Source: Bin5 sp965218625 (GTDB lineage Bacteria; Chloroflexota; Anaerolineae; Caldilineales; Caldilineaceae). Taken from it: a stretch of 64,000 nucleotides of DNA. Under the pieces are notes generated by a model. It was not told the DNA's origin. It ran no database searches and saw nothing but the letters and a program-made list of their open reading frames with translations. A program made the position numbers and the translations under genes. Location: NCBI GenBank assembly GCA_965218625.1, contig CBDCLG010000016.1, positions 248,001 through 312,000 on the forward strand, read 5' to 3'. Shown here one piece after another: positions 9,671 to 18,971 of this stretch (positions within the stretch are counted from its first letter, which is position 1; every line of letters begins with the position of its first letter).

Positions 9671-11344
9671 TTACATGCCCGAAGCTGGCGGATTCTTCAT
9701 CTTCGCCAACAGCGCCTCAGCCAGGGCCAGCGCCTGCGCCGCGCTGCCGAGTTGGCCGGCCGCCTGCGCCTCCTCCAGCTCGCGCAAGATGGCGCCCACT
9801 GCCGGACTCTCACTCAGTCCCAGGTGCGCCATAACAGCACGGCCATCGACGAACGGCGCCGCCAGGTGGGCCGGCTGCGGCGAGAAAGCGAATTCCAGCA
9901 GGCTCGCCATCGCCGCCAGGAAGCGGCGCCAGTCCTCGCCCCGCTCCAGCCCCGTCGCCTGCCGGTCGGAGATCGCCTGAAGCACTACGTCCAATCCGTC
10001 CAGAGGCGCGCCGGCGGACCAGGACTGCGTTCCCTGCATGACCTGGCGGCCGCCGGCAACACTGCCTGCGTCCCGAAAGTAGCGAAAGGCCTCCCACGGC
10101 GGTATCCCGCTCTCTCCAGTGTCCAGTGCCCGGAACAGCCTGCGCGGCCGGCCGTGCAGCGCGGCCACCCTCTGCGCCAGCGTGACCTCCCGCCGGCTGA
10201 AACGGAGGCGTTCGACGCGCCCGGCCGCGATGCCGGCGCTCAAACTGTAGTGGCTGGCGTGAGGCGGCTGTCCGGCTTCGCTGCGGCAATCGGTCGCCAC
10301 CCGGCCGCCGGCTTTGCCGGTGTCGTGGAAGAGCGCATGCCATACGAGCCACCCGGCGCGGTCATGTCCTGCCGCGATCTCCCCGGCGAAGTGCGCCCGC
10401 AGCGGCACCGTCCAAGGGGCGAGCGCCTGCGAGAGCGCCTCGTCTTCCGGCGGCGGGCCGCCCCGCAGCCAGTCGCGCAACTCCGCGGCGTAGCGGACCG
10501 TCAACAGGCTGTGTTCGTATGCGTCCAGGTGGTGACGCGACGATTGGACAACCCCTTGCAATGCCCTGACTTCCGGAAACAGATGGGCCAGGAGCCCTAG
10601 CGCCTCCAGCTCGCGCACACCGTCATAGGCACGGGGACAGTCGAGCAGCTTCCACAGCTCCTCCCGCACGCGCTCGCTGCTGACGGACAGGATCGCGGCC
10701 GCTTCGGTTGCGATCTGCGCCCTCGTTTCCTCCTCGATCGTGAACGAGAGCTGTACCGCCAGCCGCGCTGCACGCAAGAGCCGGACCGGGTCGCTGCGCA
10801 GGCAGTCGGGCGCGGTCCGCCGCAGCGTTCGCGCCTCCAGGTCGTCCACACCGCCGCAAAGGTCGATCAGCTTGGGCGGCCGCGCCGGTGAGACCTCCAG
10901 CGCCATCGAGTTTACGGTGAAATCGCGCGCCAGCAGGTCAGCCCTCAGGTCGCCCCGCAGCGCGGCTGCGTCGCATTCTATCCGTCGGCTGCCCGCCCCG
11001 ACCGCAACCAGCCGGGCGACGTCTCGTTTCTCGTCCAGCGGATAGTAGGCCCAGCCGAGCCGGTCCGCCACGCGCCGCGCGACCGGCAGCACTGGCCCGC
11101 GCAAGACGAGGTCGAGATCGGTTGTCGCCGCGGGGCGGCGTTTCCGCGAGGAAACAGTTCCTGGGGGAGCAGAATGCCGCGGCGAACCGGGCCGGTGGGA
11201 CCAGCCGGGAATCGTCGAAATGCCGAGCAGATGGTCCCGCACCGCACCGCCGACGATGTATATGGGCTCGCGCTCCGCCATGAACGCCTTGAGGGCGGCA
11301 ATGACCGTATCTTCTGTTGCCGAGCTGGAGTCGATAGCGAACAT
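9671..11344 (-). CDS. CCA tRNA nucleotidyltransferase / poly(A) polymerase family with HD domain
   Basis: The enzyme adds or repairs the CCA end of tRNA. Class II features are present: GGAVRD (32-37), the catalytic DLD (76-78), and the RDFTVNSMAL motif further on. A C-terminal HD domain follows, with ALFHDTGKAG. About 30 residues rich in Pro, Ser, Arg and Lys (roughly 44-73, DNA 11126-11215) separate GGAVRDHLLG from TTDLDLV, where relatives have only a few residues. At 557 aa it is long for the family. ATG 11344 has only a weak ribosome-binding site. It stands alone, convergent with the TrpD2-like gene. The family is firm; CCA versus poly(A) activity cannot be told. Confidence 0.88.
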   Translation of the reverse strand: MFAIDSSSATEDTVIAALKAFMAEREPIYIVGGAVRDHLLGISTIPGWSHRPGSPRHSAPPGTVSSRKRRPAATTDLDLVLRGPVLPVARRVADRLGWAYYPLDEKRDVARLVAVGAGSRRIECDAAALRGDLRADLLARDFTVNSMALEVSPARPPKLIDLCGGVDDLEARTLRRTAPDCLRSDPVRLLRAARLAVQLSFTIEEETRAQIATEAAAILSVSSERVREELWKLLDCPRAYDGVRELEALGLLAHLFPEVRALQGVVQSSRHHLDAYEHSLLTVRYAAELRDWLRGGPPPEDEALSQALAPWTVPLRAHFAGEIAAGHDRAGWLVWHALFHDTGKAGGRVATDCRSEAGQPPHASHYSLSAGIAAGRVERLRFSRREVTLAQRVAALHGRPRRLFRALDTGESGIPPWEAFRYFRDAGSVAGGRQVMQGTQSWSAGAPLDGLDVVLQAISDRQATGLERGEDWRRFLAAMASLLEFAFSPQPAHLAAPFVDGRAVMAHLGLSESPAVGAILRELEEAQAAGQLGSAAQALALAEALLAKMKNPPASGM

Positions 11345-11450
11345 ATTCCCGTTGGACCGGCCGCGAAGGGTTGGGACCGTTTCCAGCCGGAGAGCCCGCC
11401 GGCAAGGGACGGGAGATCCCGGCGGCCGGCGCGGCGCGCGCGGCGCTCTC

Positions 11451-13001
11451 TCAGACCAATGCCTCGATCAGATAGGGACCCGGTTCTTCGATGCCGCGGC
11501 GCAGGGCCTTCGAGAACGCATCCGCATCGTCAACACAGGCCGCCGGCACACCCATCCCCTCCGAGATGGAGACCCAGTCCAGGCATGGCGCGTCGAGCCG
11601 CATCATCGCCAGGGCGTTCGGGCCCGGCTCTCCGGCGCCGCCCACCCTTTGCAACTCGCCCTGCAAAATACGGTAGCTGCGGTTGGCGAAGATGACATTC
11701 ACGACGTTCAAAGACTCGCGCGCCTGGGTCCACAGAGCCTGCAGTGTGTACATCCCGGAGCCGTCGCCCTCCATGGCGAAGACCTGGCGCTCGGGGCAGG
11801 CGACAGCCGCCCCCGTGGCTGCCGGCAGGCCCTGGCCGATGGAGCCGCCCGTGACGTGCAGCCAGTCATGCGGCGGCGCGCTCTCGGTCAGCGGATAGGC
11901 CTGGCGGCCGCAGGTGACAGCCTCGTCGGAGACGATGGCGTTCTCGGGCAAGAGCGCGCTGACGGCCGTCCATACGGCATCCGGCGTGAGCGGGCCGCTC
12001 GGCAGGGTAGGACGCTCCAGCGCGGCAAGAGGAAGAGGGACCTCGGGCGCGCTCAGCTCTTCGCACAGCGCGTCGAGCGCGGCTGGGATATCTTCATGCG
12101 CCCCGGCCAGCAGATGGATTTTGGCGTCCGGCGGCGCCAGGCGGCTCGGACTGTCCGGGTAGGCAAAGAAGCCCACCGGGTCCTTTGCGCCAACCAGGAC
12201 AACGTGGCGGGCGCCGGCCAGCAGGGCAACCGCCTGCTCGACCGGGTAAGGCAGCCGCGCCAGGACGGGGCGGCCCGCGCCGCGGGAGACGCGCGCGGCC
12301 GCGCGATTCCCCACCACGCGCGCGCCTGCGTGGGCAGCGACGCGGCAGGTGAGGCGGCAGAGCGCGTCATGCCCCATCACCGCATCGCCAACGAGAATGA
12401 CGGTCTCTTCGCGCCGCCGCAGAAGCTCGGCAATGCCGGCAATGCGCTCGTCCGGTACCGAAGGCGGGGCCGGCGGTTCCTGCGGCGATGCGGGCCCGCC
12501 AGCCTCCCCCCAGGCCGTATCGGCCGGCAGGATCAGCGTGGCGACCTGCCCTGGAGGCGTGCGCGCCGCCGCGATCGCGGCGGCCCCGTCGGCGGCGATC
12601 GCGCGCGCATTCGGCGAGGTGCGCACCCAGCCGGATACCGGGCGGGCCAGCCCTTCAATATCGGCCGTGAGCGGCGCGTCAAACTTGAGATGATAGGTGG
12701 CGTGATCGCCGACGATGTTGACAATCGGCGAGTGCGCCTTGCGTCCGTTGTGCAGATTGGAGATGCCGTTTCCAAGGCCTGGCCCCAGATGCAGGAGCGT
12801 TGCGGCCGGCCTGCCGGTCATGCGCGCCCACCCGTCGGCGCAACCGGCTGCGACCCCTTCGAACAGGCACAAAATTGAGCGCATTTCCGGCACGAAATCC
12901 AATGCGTCAACGAAGTGCATCTCCGACGTGCCGGGATTCATGAAGCAGGTGTCCACGCCGCCGTCATATAGTGTGCGGATCAGCGACTGCGCTCCATTCA
13001 T
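11451..13001 (-). CDS. Thiamine-diphosphate enzyme, acetolactate synthase large-subunit-like (516 aa)
   Basis: All three domains of the ThDP decarboxylase/carboligase family are visible. The N-terminal pyrimidine-binding domain carries the catalytic Glu in CLFEGVAAG; a central domain follows; the C-terminal pyrophosphate domain has the EGDGSGMYT...FANRSY metal-binding motif. It resembles the short IlvB-like group starting with MNGA-S-L--TL---GVDTCF-NPGTSEMHFV more than true biosynthetic IlvB, and no IlvN regulatory subunit gene is near. AGGAG precedes ATG 13001. It sits apart from the catabolic cluster by one membrane operon. The substrate is probably a 2-keto acid, not further defined. Confidence 0.85.
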   Translation of the reverse strand: MNGAQSLIRTLYDGGVDTCFMNPGTSEMHFVDALDFVPEMRSILCLFEGVAAGCADGWARMTGRPAATLLHLGPGLGNGISNLHNGRKAHSPIVNIVGDHATYHLKFDAPLTADIEGLARPVSGWVRTSPNARAIAADGAAAIAAARTPPGQVATLILPADTAWGEAGGPASPQEPPAPPSVPDERIAGIAELLRRREETVILVGDAVMGHDALCRLTCRVAAHAGARVVGNRAAARVSRGAGRPVLARLPYPVEQAVALLAGARHVVLVGAKDPVGFFAYPDSPSRLAPPDAKIHLLAGAHEDIPAALDALCEELSAPEVPLPLAALERPTLPSGPLTPDAVWTAVSALLPENAIVSDEAVTCGRQAYPLTESAPPHDWLHVTGGSIGQGLPAATGAAVACPERQVFAMEGDGSGMYTLQALWTQARESLNVVNVIFANRSYRILQGELQRVGGAGEPGPNALAMMRLDAPCLDWVSISEGMGVPAACVDDADAFSKALRRGIEEPGPYLIEALV

Positions 13002-13060
13002 ATTACGCGCTCCTGGCAGAGTTGGCAGCGCGAGCGCGGCTGCTGCCGCTGCACGCTTTT

Positions 13061-14602
13061 CTAGGATCCGTCATCTGATTGTCCCGGCGACAGCTCGTCT
13101 TCGAGCCGTTGCCAGGCCCGCTGCGCCTCGTCGGCCGTCTGCTGGGAGGGCGGTTCGTCGCCGTAGCGGGCCTCGTTGTAGGCGGCGGTAATGGTCCCTA
13201 TGTCGCGTTGGTCGAAGTCGGGCTGTTCGGCAAGCCGGCCGCCGTAACGGTAGGGCGTTTCCGACCGGAGCCTGGCCGGACCGCGCGTCTGCGCAAGAGA
13301 AAGCAGCCGCTGATAGATCGAACGAATCAGGCGGCGCGTGTCGACCTCCCCCGACAGCGACAGGTAAGGGTCGGGTTCTTCGGCGCCGGGACCGAAGCGG
13401 GCGCGCAGCCGACCCCACAACTCGGCCAGCTGCGCTTGCAGCAGATTGGCCGTCAACACAGACTCGCGTACATCGTCGGTCTCGGTCGGAGAACGGCTCC
13501 GCATCAGGCGCAACGCGAGCATGAAGATGATGAAGACGCCCGCTGCGATAACAAGCAGTGCGACCCAGCGATACGGCTCGGGGACCGCTTCGACCGCACG
13601 CTCGGGAGGCTCAGGTAACGGCTCCTGCGTCGGCGGCGGCGCAACCGGTTGCGCCGCCTGATCCTGCGAGCGATCGCCGAACAGGCTGCGGAATAGGCGG
13701 ATCAGGTACTCGACGATGATAAAGATCGGGTAGGCGATGGCCGTTGCAATCCAGACCAGTACCGTCGCGACCACACCCCAGACCATCCCCAATACGCGCC
13801 AGAGAATCGCGGCGTCCTCCGGTTGAATGACCAAGCCGACAAGCAGAGCAACGCCCAGCAGAATGCCGATGGTTATGCCAACGCCCACCAGCCAGCTGCG
13901 GTTGGGGCGCATCTTACCGACGCGCGCGCTGCGGCGCCAGCCGCTGGCTTTGCGCAGATTGGCGATTCCCAGGCCTGACAGCCCCGCTGCGGCAAACAGC
14001 ATCATGAGTCCGAAGAGTCCCGGAGGCTGAGCGGCCGTGTGAATGATCCAGGCGAACAGGGCCAGGGCGGCGCCGCCCCAGAGGAACGCCCGCCAGATCT
14101 CCTCGTGGTGGAACTGACCGCGCCCGTCGAGCGCGCCGCGCAGCCAGAGAAGAATGCCGAGGAACAGGAAAAGCACAGCCCCGGGGACCTCGATCGGAAC
14201 GGCATTCCAGAAGATCAGTTTATCGCCCGCCGCCGGTAGCCAGCGCATGTCCCACAGGGCAAAGTCCTGGCTCAGAAAGCGCAGCCATAGCATGAACAGC
14301 AGAACGGCAAAGCCGGCCGATGCGATGTGGCGGCGGACTTCATTGGCGCGCCGATGGTCGCGCCGTTCGGCGAGCGTCGGCATGCTCCAGCGTGCCAGGC
14401 TGAAGCTGATGACAGGCAGGGCGATCAACATCATCGGCGGCATCAGCGGCCCGTCGACAGACGGAGAAAGGAAGCCCTGGATCAGCATCATCCACGGCCA
14501 GACCCAGCAGAGACGCATGACCGCGACCACCAGGGGCAGGAAAAGGCCTTCGACGCTGCTCCACTCTGCATGTTTCCAGGGCAAGACGATCTGTGAATTC
14601 AT
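13061..14602 (-). CDS. Membrane protein with C-terminal DUF4129 domain (513 aa)
   Basis: About seven or eight hydrophobic segments lie in residues 15-380, followed by a cytoplasmic or extracytoplasmic DUF4129 region (about 420-500). The latter has the helical pattern IRSIYQRLLSLA..GPAR...TP and a late tyrosine/arginine-rich segment. DUF4129 proteins usually occur with transglutaminase-like, DUF58 and MoxR genes. Here the gene lies 43 bp downstream of the DUF58 gene and is the last of that three-gene operon; no transglutaminase domain is present in this protein. Its role is unknown, probably envelope-associated. ATG 14602 lacks a strong ribosome-binding site, consistent with coupled translation. 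Confidence 0.8.
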   Translation of the reverse strand: MNSQIVLPWKHAEWSSVEGLFLPLVVAVMRLCWVWPWMMLIQGFLSPSVDGPLMPPMMLIALPVISFSLARWSMPTLAERRDHRRANEVRRHIASAGFAVLLFMLWLRFLSQDFALWDMRWLPAAGDKLIFWNAVPIEVPGAVLFLFLGILLWLRGALDGRGQFHHEEIWRAFLWGGAALALFAWIIHTAAQPPGLFGLMMLFAAAGLSGLGIANLRKASGWRRSARVGKMRPNRSWLVGVGITIGILLGVALLVGLVIQPEDAAILWRVLGMVWGVVATVLVWIATAIAYPIFIIVEYLIRLFRSLFGDRSQDQAAQPVAPPPTQEPLPEPPERAVEAVPEPYRWVALLVIAAGVFIIFMLALRLMRSRSPTETDDVRESVLTANLLQAQLAELWGRLRARFGPGAEEPDPYLSLSGEVDTRRLIRSIYQRLLSLAQTRGPARLRSETPYRYGGRLAEQPDFDQRDIGTITAAYNEARYGDEPPSQQTADEAQRAWQRLEDELSPGQSDDGS

Positions 14603-14645
14603 GGGTCAGATCCGGCTACTGCTGAAGCAAGCTTTCTCTGGGCAT

Positions 14646-15893
14646 TCAGCCAGCGGGCACGGGCGCCTCGATTTCGGGCGCCTCCTCCTCTTTCACCAGG
14701 GAGAGTTCGGCCAGGCCCCGCCGTGAGAGCAGTTGGAACGCTACGCCGGGGATCGTCTGTTCCAGCTTAAGGCCGCCAATGCCAAGCAGAGTCACCGTGT
14801 AGCCGCGGCGCGGCAGATCGGCAAGGGCGCGGCGCAGACTTTCGGGCAGGGTCGCGCTGATGAGGACGATGGACGTGCCGTTGGGTAGGCCGTCCAATTC
14901 CTGTTGGAGGACACGTTCAATCGTCGTATGCGGGATGCCGACACAGTAGGCCAGCGCCTCGAGCACGCGCATGAGCTGGCGCGGATGCGCGCTGGGCGCG
15001 ACGCGCACACGCCGGCCGGCCTGCATCATGCTGTTGGCGAATACGCCGAACGGGTCGCCGCGCAGTTGCGCCCAGCGGGCAAGGGATGCGCCGGCGCTGA
15101 TGGCAAACTCGCGCAGTTCGGGGTCGATCCCCTCAAAACGTTGCGTAAAAGTGCGGATGTTGACAAAAATCGCCAGCGGACGGGAGGCGGATGGGTCGAA
15201 CAGTTTCGTCTGCAGCTCCTGGCGGCGGGCCGTTGCCTTCCAGTGGATGTGGCGAAAGTTGTCGCCGGGCAGGTAGTCGCGCACGCCGCTCAACCGCAGG
15301 GGGTCGTCGATCAGACGGTTGCGGCTCTCGTAGTCCCCGAAGGGACGACGGGCGTCCAGCCCCAGCTCGGGCAAAGAATAGAGCCTTGGATAGACCAGCA
15401 ACAGGTCGGTGCCTTGCAACTCCACCTGCTGGCTGCGAAATCCGAAAATGTCGCCGCAAATCAGTTTGGTCGGTCCGTACTTCCAGGCGCCGCGCTGCGT
15501 CCCGGTCACAGTGTAACGGCGGATCACCCGCTGGTAAAGCCCGAGCGAGAAGAGATTGATCAGTACGCGGCGGTTGGCCTGATGGTGCCTTACGCGCTCG
15601 TCGGGCGCCAGCTCCAGTGCCAGGGGAATATCGTCTTCGCAGCGCAGCCAGGCCAGCGGCAGTGGCTTGGCGTTGGTAACTTCGAGCAACAGGTCGGTCT
15701 GTTCGCCGAAAAAGAGCCTATCAACACCAAACCTGCGCCTGAACGTAACCTCAGCAAGGCTGTAGCGGCTCCAGAGCCAGATGACTGCCCCCATCAGGCC
15801 GAGGATGAGAGCCATCGTGAAAATCAGGCTATTGCGCGTGATCAGCGAAATGAACAGTATGAGAGCCGCAGCCGTCCAGCCCGTGCGTCCCAT
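14646..15893 (-). CDS. DUF58 domain membrane protein (415 aa)
   Basis: Two N-terminal hydrophobic segments (about 8-45) are followed by a beta-rich extracytoplasmic-type region and the diagnostic DUF58 signature VRDYLPGDNFRHIHWKATAR near residue 205-225. After that comes a VWA-like alpha/beta segment. DUF58 proteins typically work with MoxR AAA+ ATPases. The start codon overlaps the MoxR stop codon by one base (TGATG at 15893), so translation is coupled. A function in maturation of an envelope enzyme or complex is inferred from family context. Confidence 0.88.
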   Translation of the reverse strand: MGRTGWTAAALILFISLITRNSLIFTMALILGLMGAVIWLWSRYSLAEVTFRRRFGVDRLFFGEQTDLLLEVTNAKPLPLAWLRCEDDIPLALELAPDERVRHHQANRRVLINLFSLGLYQRVIRRYTVTGTQRGAWKYGPTKLICGDIFGFRSQQVELQGTDLLLVYPRLYSLPELGLDARRPFGDYESRNRLIDDPLRLSGVRDYLPGDNFRHIHWKATARRQELQTKLFDPSASRPLAIFVNIRTFTQRFEGIDPELREFAISAGASLARWAQLRGDPFGVFANSMMQAGRRVRVAPSAHPRQLMRVLEALAYCVGIPHTTIERVLQQELDGLPNGTSIVLISATLPESLRRALADLPRRGYTVTLLGIGGLKLEQTIPGVAFQLLSRRGLAELSLVKEEEAPEIEAPVPAG

Positions 15894-16987
15894 CAGCTGG
15901 ATTCGGCGGCGGGTCCGTCAGCGGCGGGGGCCAGGACCGGTGCCTGGAGGGGATCGGCGGATTCAGAAACCTGCTCGTCGCCGGTACTGACGGGGTCAAC
16001 CCCGTCCGTCCCCTCCTGAGCGGTTGACTCCTGCCAGTTCTCTTCGACTGGGACCGGCACGCCCTTCAGGATATCGTCCAACACGGCGGCGACTGAGGTT
16101 CCGTGCAGACGGGTATCGGGCCCGGGGATCAATCTGTGGCGCAGTACGGGGCCGGTGAGCTGCTGGATGTCGTCCGGCGTAACGAATGAACGCCCGCGAA
16201 TGGCGGCGCAGGCTTGCGCAGTGCGGTATAGGGCGAGACTGCCGCGCGGGCTGACGCCCAAATCGAGCGCGCTGTCGGTGCGCGTCGCTTCCACCAGGTC
16301 CAGCAGGTAGTCCTCCAGCACCGGATGGATGAAGACGCTGCGGCAGGCGCCGACCGCCCGGCGCACCTCCTCGCCATCCACGACAGGCTGGATCCGGGCC
16401 AGCGGATTGTCAGTGCGGAAACGGTGCAGGATCTCGCGTTCCTCTTCACGCTGCGGGTAGCCCATTTGCACTTGCATCAGGAAGCGGTCCATCTGCGCTT
16501 CCGGCAGCGGAAAAGTGCCCGCCAACTCGACCGGATTCTGGGTCGCCATCAGGAAAAACGGGTACGGAAGGGCGCGGCTGACACCGTCGACGGTGACCTG
16601 GCGTTCCTCCATGGCCTCCAGCATTGCGCTCTGTGTGCGGGGCCCGGCGCGGTTTATCTCGTCGGCGAGGACGATTCCAGCCAGAATCGGCCCCGGACGG
16701 AATTCAAACTCGTCCGTCTTGCGGTTGTAGACGCTGACGCCGACAATGTCCGACGGGAGCAGATCCGGCGTGAATTGGATGCGCTGAAAGCTGATTCCAA
16801 GCGAAGCGGCGAGGGTCTTGGCGAGGGTCGTTTTGCCGATGCCGGGCACGTCGTCCAACAGCAGGTGGCCTTCAGAAAACAGGGCTGCCAGCAACTGGTC
16901 AACTGTCTCGTCCTTCCCGACGATGACCCGGGCGACGTTCTCCCGCAGCCGCTGGGCAAGTTCCCTTACGAAACTGATCTCAGACAT
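15893..16987 (-). CDS. MoxR-family AAA+ ATPase
   Basis: This 364-residue cytoplasmic chaperone-like ATPase has Walker A (GIGKTT), Walker B (VLADEIN), the sensor segment (MATQNP) and arginine-finger region of the MoxR group, and a C-terminal lid with the usual SPRGSLALYR motif. A Pro/Ala/Glu-rich tail ends it. I chose ATG 16987, which has GGAG seven bases upstream, over an open extension to 17116. It is first in the moxR-DUF58-DUF4129 operon with the promoter at 17088-17116. Such ATPases help assemble or metallate partner proteins carrying VWA-like domains. Confidence 0.92.
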   Translation of the reverse strand: MSEISFVRELAQRLRENVARVIVGKDETVDQLLAALFSEGHLLLDDVPGIGKTTLAKTLAASLGISFQRIQFTPDLLPSDIVGVSVYNRKTDEFEFRPGPILAGIVLADEINRAGPRTQSAMLEAMEERQVTVDGVSRALPYPFFLMATQNPVELAGTFPLPEAQMDRFLMQVQMGYPQREEEREILHRFRTDNPLARIQPVVDGEEVRRAVGACRSVFIHPVLEDYLLDLVEATRTDSALDLGVSPRGSLALYRTAQACAAIRGRSFVTPDDIQQLTGPVLRHRLIPGPDTRLHGTSVAAVLDDILKGVPVPVEENWQESTAQEGTDGVDPVSTGDEQVSESADPLQAPVLAPAADGPAAESS

Positions 16988-17087
16988 GTATGCTCCTGAC
17001 TCGCCCGCAAAGCGGACCTTTCGGCCTGGGAATCTGCCGGCAAATTGCAATGCGGGGCGGCACGAAGCGGGCAGACGCGCCCGAGGG

Positions 17088-17116
17088 AGTATAACAGTGG
17101 CAACAAGGAACACCAA
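17088..17116 (-). promoter_or_regulatory. Putative sigma-70 promoter of the MoxR/DUF58/DUF4129 operon
   Basis: Read on the minus strand, TTGGTG (complement of 17111-17116) and TATACT (complement of 17088-17093) are 17 bp apart. The leader to ATG 16987 would be about 95 nt. Confidence 0.55.
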
Positions 17117-17196
17117 AGGATGCCGGTGGTCGACTCAGTTCAAAAGGCCCTGCCGGCGAACGGGCCGTCGATTGACAATTCCCGCGATTACACGTC

Positions 17197-18159
17197 TCAC
17201 GTGCGAACCAGAGAAAGCGCCTCCTTCCCGCCCCAAACGCGTTGCAGGTTCTCGAAAATGAACCACCCGCGTCGTTGCCACGTGTCGTAGGTCACGCCGG
17301 CGACGTGGGGTGTGAAGATGACGTTTTCGAGCTGAAGAATCGGGTTGTCGGGGCCGGTCGGTTCCTCGTGCAGGACGTCGAGTCCCGCGGCGCGAATCGA
17401 ACCGCTTTCAAGGGACCGGATGAGGGCGGCCTCGTCGACGACCGGTCCACGGCAGGTGTTGACGAGAATCGCGCTGCTCTTCATGCGCGCAAACTCGTTC
17501 GCGCCGATGAGATGGTGGGTCTTCTCATTCAGCGGCACATGCAGCGTGACGACGTCCGAGCGCAGCAGCAGCTCATCCAGTGTGACGCGTTCGACCTGCA
17601 ATGCACGCTCGACTTCGCCGGGCGCGGGGAAGGGATCATAGTAGAGAACGTCTGCGCCAAAGGGGACCAGGCGCGCGGCCACCTCTTTGCCGATATGGCC
17701 GAGACCGACGATGCCGACGGTCTTGCCCTGGATGGTGAAGGTGGTCATGCCGCTGTCGATCGCTTTCCAGCCATTGTTGCGGACGTTGCGGTCCATCTCC
17801 GTAAGTCGGCGGTAAACGCTCAATATGAGAGCGAAAGTGTGCTCGGCCACATCGATGGCATTGGTTCCCCCATTGTTGGCCAGCGGAACTGCCCGCTCCG
17901 CCAGGAGCTCCAGCGGCATCCGCTCGAAACCGGCGCTGACCAGCTGCACGAGCTTTAGCCGCCTCGCATCATGCAGCACGGATTCCTCAATCTCGCTGGG
18001 GAAAAGGATGAGGAAGTCGGCGTCGGCCGCCAGACGGGCCTTCTCCGCAGGCGGAATGTCATGGTGGTGAAACGACACATCCCACTCGCCCGGCGCCGGC
18101 GCGATGACCTGCCGGGCCAGTTCGGGTACAAGCTGGGTGAAGAAGATCACTCTTGGCAT
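17197..18159 (-). CDS. D-2-hydroxyacid dehydrogenase, NAD(P)-dependent
   Basis: The 320-aa enzyme interconverts a 2-keto acid and a D-2-hydroxy acid. The Rossmann motif GLGHIG lies near residue 152. The catalytic trio is in place: Arg in NTCRGPVVDE, Glu in LDVLHEEP, and His in TPHVAG. A hydrophobic N-terminal substrate domain precedes it. AAGGAA lies upstream of ATG 18159. It is the downstream member of a run with an amidohydrolase and an enolase-superfamily gene (gaps of 15 and 20 bp), so it probably handles a keto or hydroxy acid from that pathway. The exact substrate (glyoxylate, hydroxypyruvate, phosphoglycerate-like) cannot be assigned. Confidence 0.9.
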   Translation of the reverse strand: MPRVIFFTQLVPELARQVIAPAPGEWDVSFHHHDIPPAEKARLAADADFLILFPSEIEESVLHDARRLKLVQLVSAGFERMPLELLAERAVPLANNGGTNAIDVAEHTFALILSVYRRLTEMDRNVRNNGWKAIDSGMTTFTIQGKTVGIVGLGHIGKEVAARLVPFGADVLYYDPFPAPGEVERALQVERVTLDELLLRSDVVTLHVPLNEKTHHLIGANEFARMKSSAILVNTCRGPVVDEAALIRSLESGSIRAAGLDVLHEEPTGPDNPILQLENVIFTPHVAGVTYDTWQRRGWFIFENLQRVWGGKEALSLVRT

Positions 18160-18174
18160 CGGCGCTTTCCTTGG

Positions 18175-18951
18175 CTATTGGCTGTTCAGTTTCCAGACCC
18201 TTTGCGCGGTCCTGCCGAAGACCCAGGCGCGTTCGTCCTTGCTCAGACCGGACAGGTACGCGAGGGGGAACGTCAGCGAACTGTCGAAGCCCTCGCGCGT
18301 GCTGACCGGCGGCCAGTCGCTGCCCCACATTGTGCGCTGCGGGCCGAATGCCTCCAGCGTCAGCTCTGCCAGCGGCGGGACATCCTCAAACGGGCAGGGA
18401 AGGTGACAGAATTCGCCAAAACCGGGCAGTTTTATCGTCACGTTGTCGTATTGCGCGAGGTCGGTGATGGCCTTGAACTCGTCCAGGTCGGTCTCGGGTG
18501 AGGCTCCGCCGAGGTGCTCGACGACAAGGGAAAGATTCGGGAACAGACGGATTACCTCGCGGAATTCGGCGCTTTGGAGAATGTCCGGCCGGCTGAAGAC
18601 GCTGACCACCAGGTCCAGGTCGGCGGCGGCGCGCCAGTGGGCAAGCGAGTCGGCGCCGCGGCCGCGGAAGTCGGCGTGCAGGCGGATGCCGACAATGCCT
18701 TCGCCGGCCCATCTACGCACGGCGCTGCCGTCGTCGTCGTCGGGCACGATCATGGCCGCGGCGAAGCGTCCCGGATGCGCCTCCATGACGTCGACAAGGT
18801 ACCTGTTGTCCGTGTTTCCCTGGTACTGGATGAAAACGGCCTGGTCAACGCCGGTTCGCTCCATGTGGAAAAGCAGGACTTCGACCGGCTCGTACTTGTG
18901 CAGGCCAATATGGCAGTGGGTATCGACCATCGCGAACTCTCTCTCGCTCAT
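18175..18951 (-). CDS. Amidohydrolase-related TIM-barrel hydrolase (amidohydrolase 2 family)
   Basis: The 258-aa protein begins with the metal motif DTHCH and ends with MWGSDWP, both typical of the amidohydrolase_2/lactonase and decarboxylase group. The remaining strands carry single histidines (IRLHADF, VVEHLGG) at the expected places. AAGGAG precedes ATG 18951. It lies between an enolase-superfamily gene and a 2-hydroxyacid dehydrogenase in one operon. Relatives with this context open sugar lactones or hydrolyse dicarboxylic lactones, so a lactonase role is the best guess; a decarboxylase is the alternative. Confidence 0.85.
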   Translation of the reverse strand: MSEREFAMVDTHCHIGLHKYEPVEVLLFHMERTGVDQAVFIQYQGNTDNRYLVDVMEAHPGRFAAAMIVPDDDDGSAVRRWAGEGIVGIRLHADFRGRGADSLAHWRAAADLDLVVSVFSRPDILQSAEFREVIRLFPNLSLVVEHLGGASPETDLDEFKAITDLAQYDNVTIKLPGFGEFCHLPCPFEDVPPLAELTLEAFGPQRTMWGSDWPPVSTREGFDSSLTFPLAYLSGLSKDERAWVFGRTAQRVWKLNSQ

Positions 18952-18971
18952 GTGGTTGGCTCCTTGTGGAT

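Noticed and set aside
11220..12878. Long plus-strand open frame of about 550 codons
   Set aside because: It is antisense to the ThDP enzyme gene, has no ribosome-binding site or family motifs and is a by-product of high G+C.
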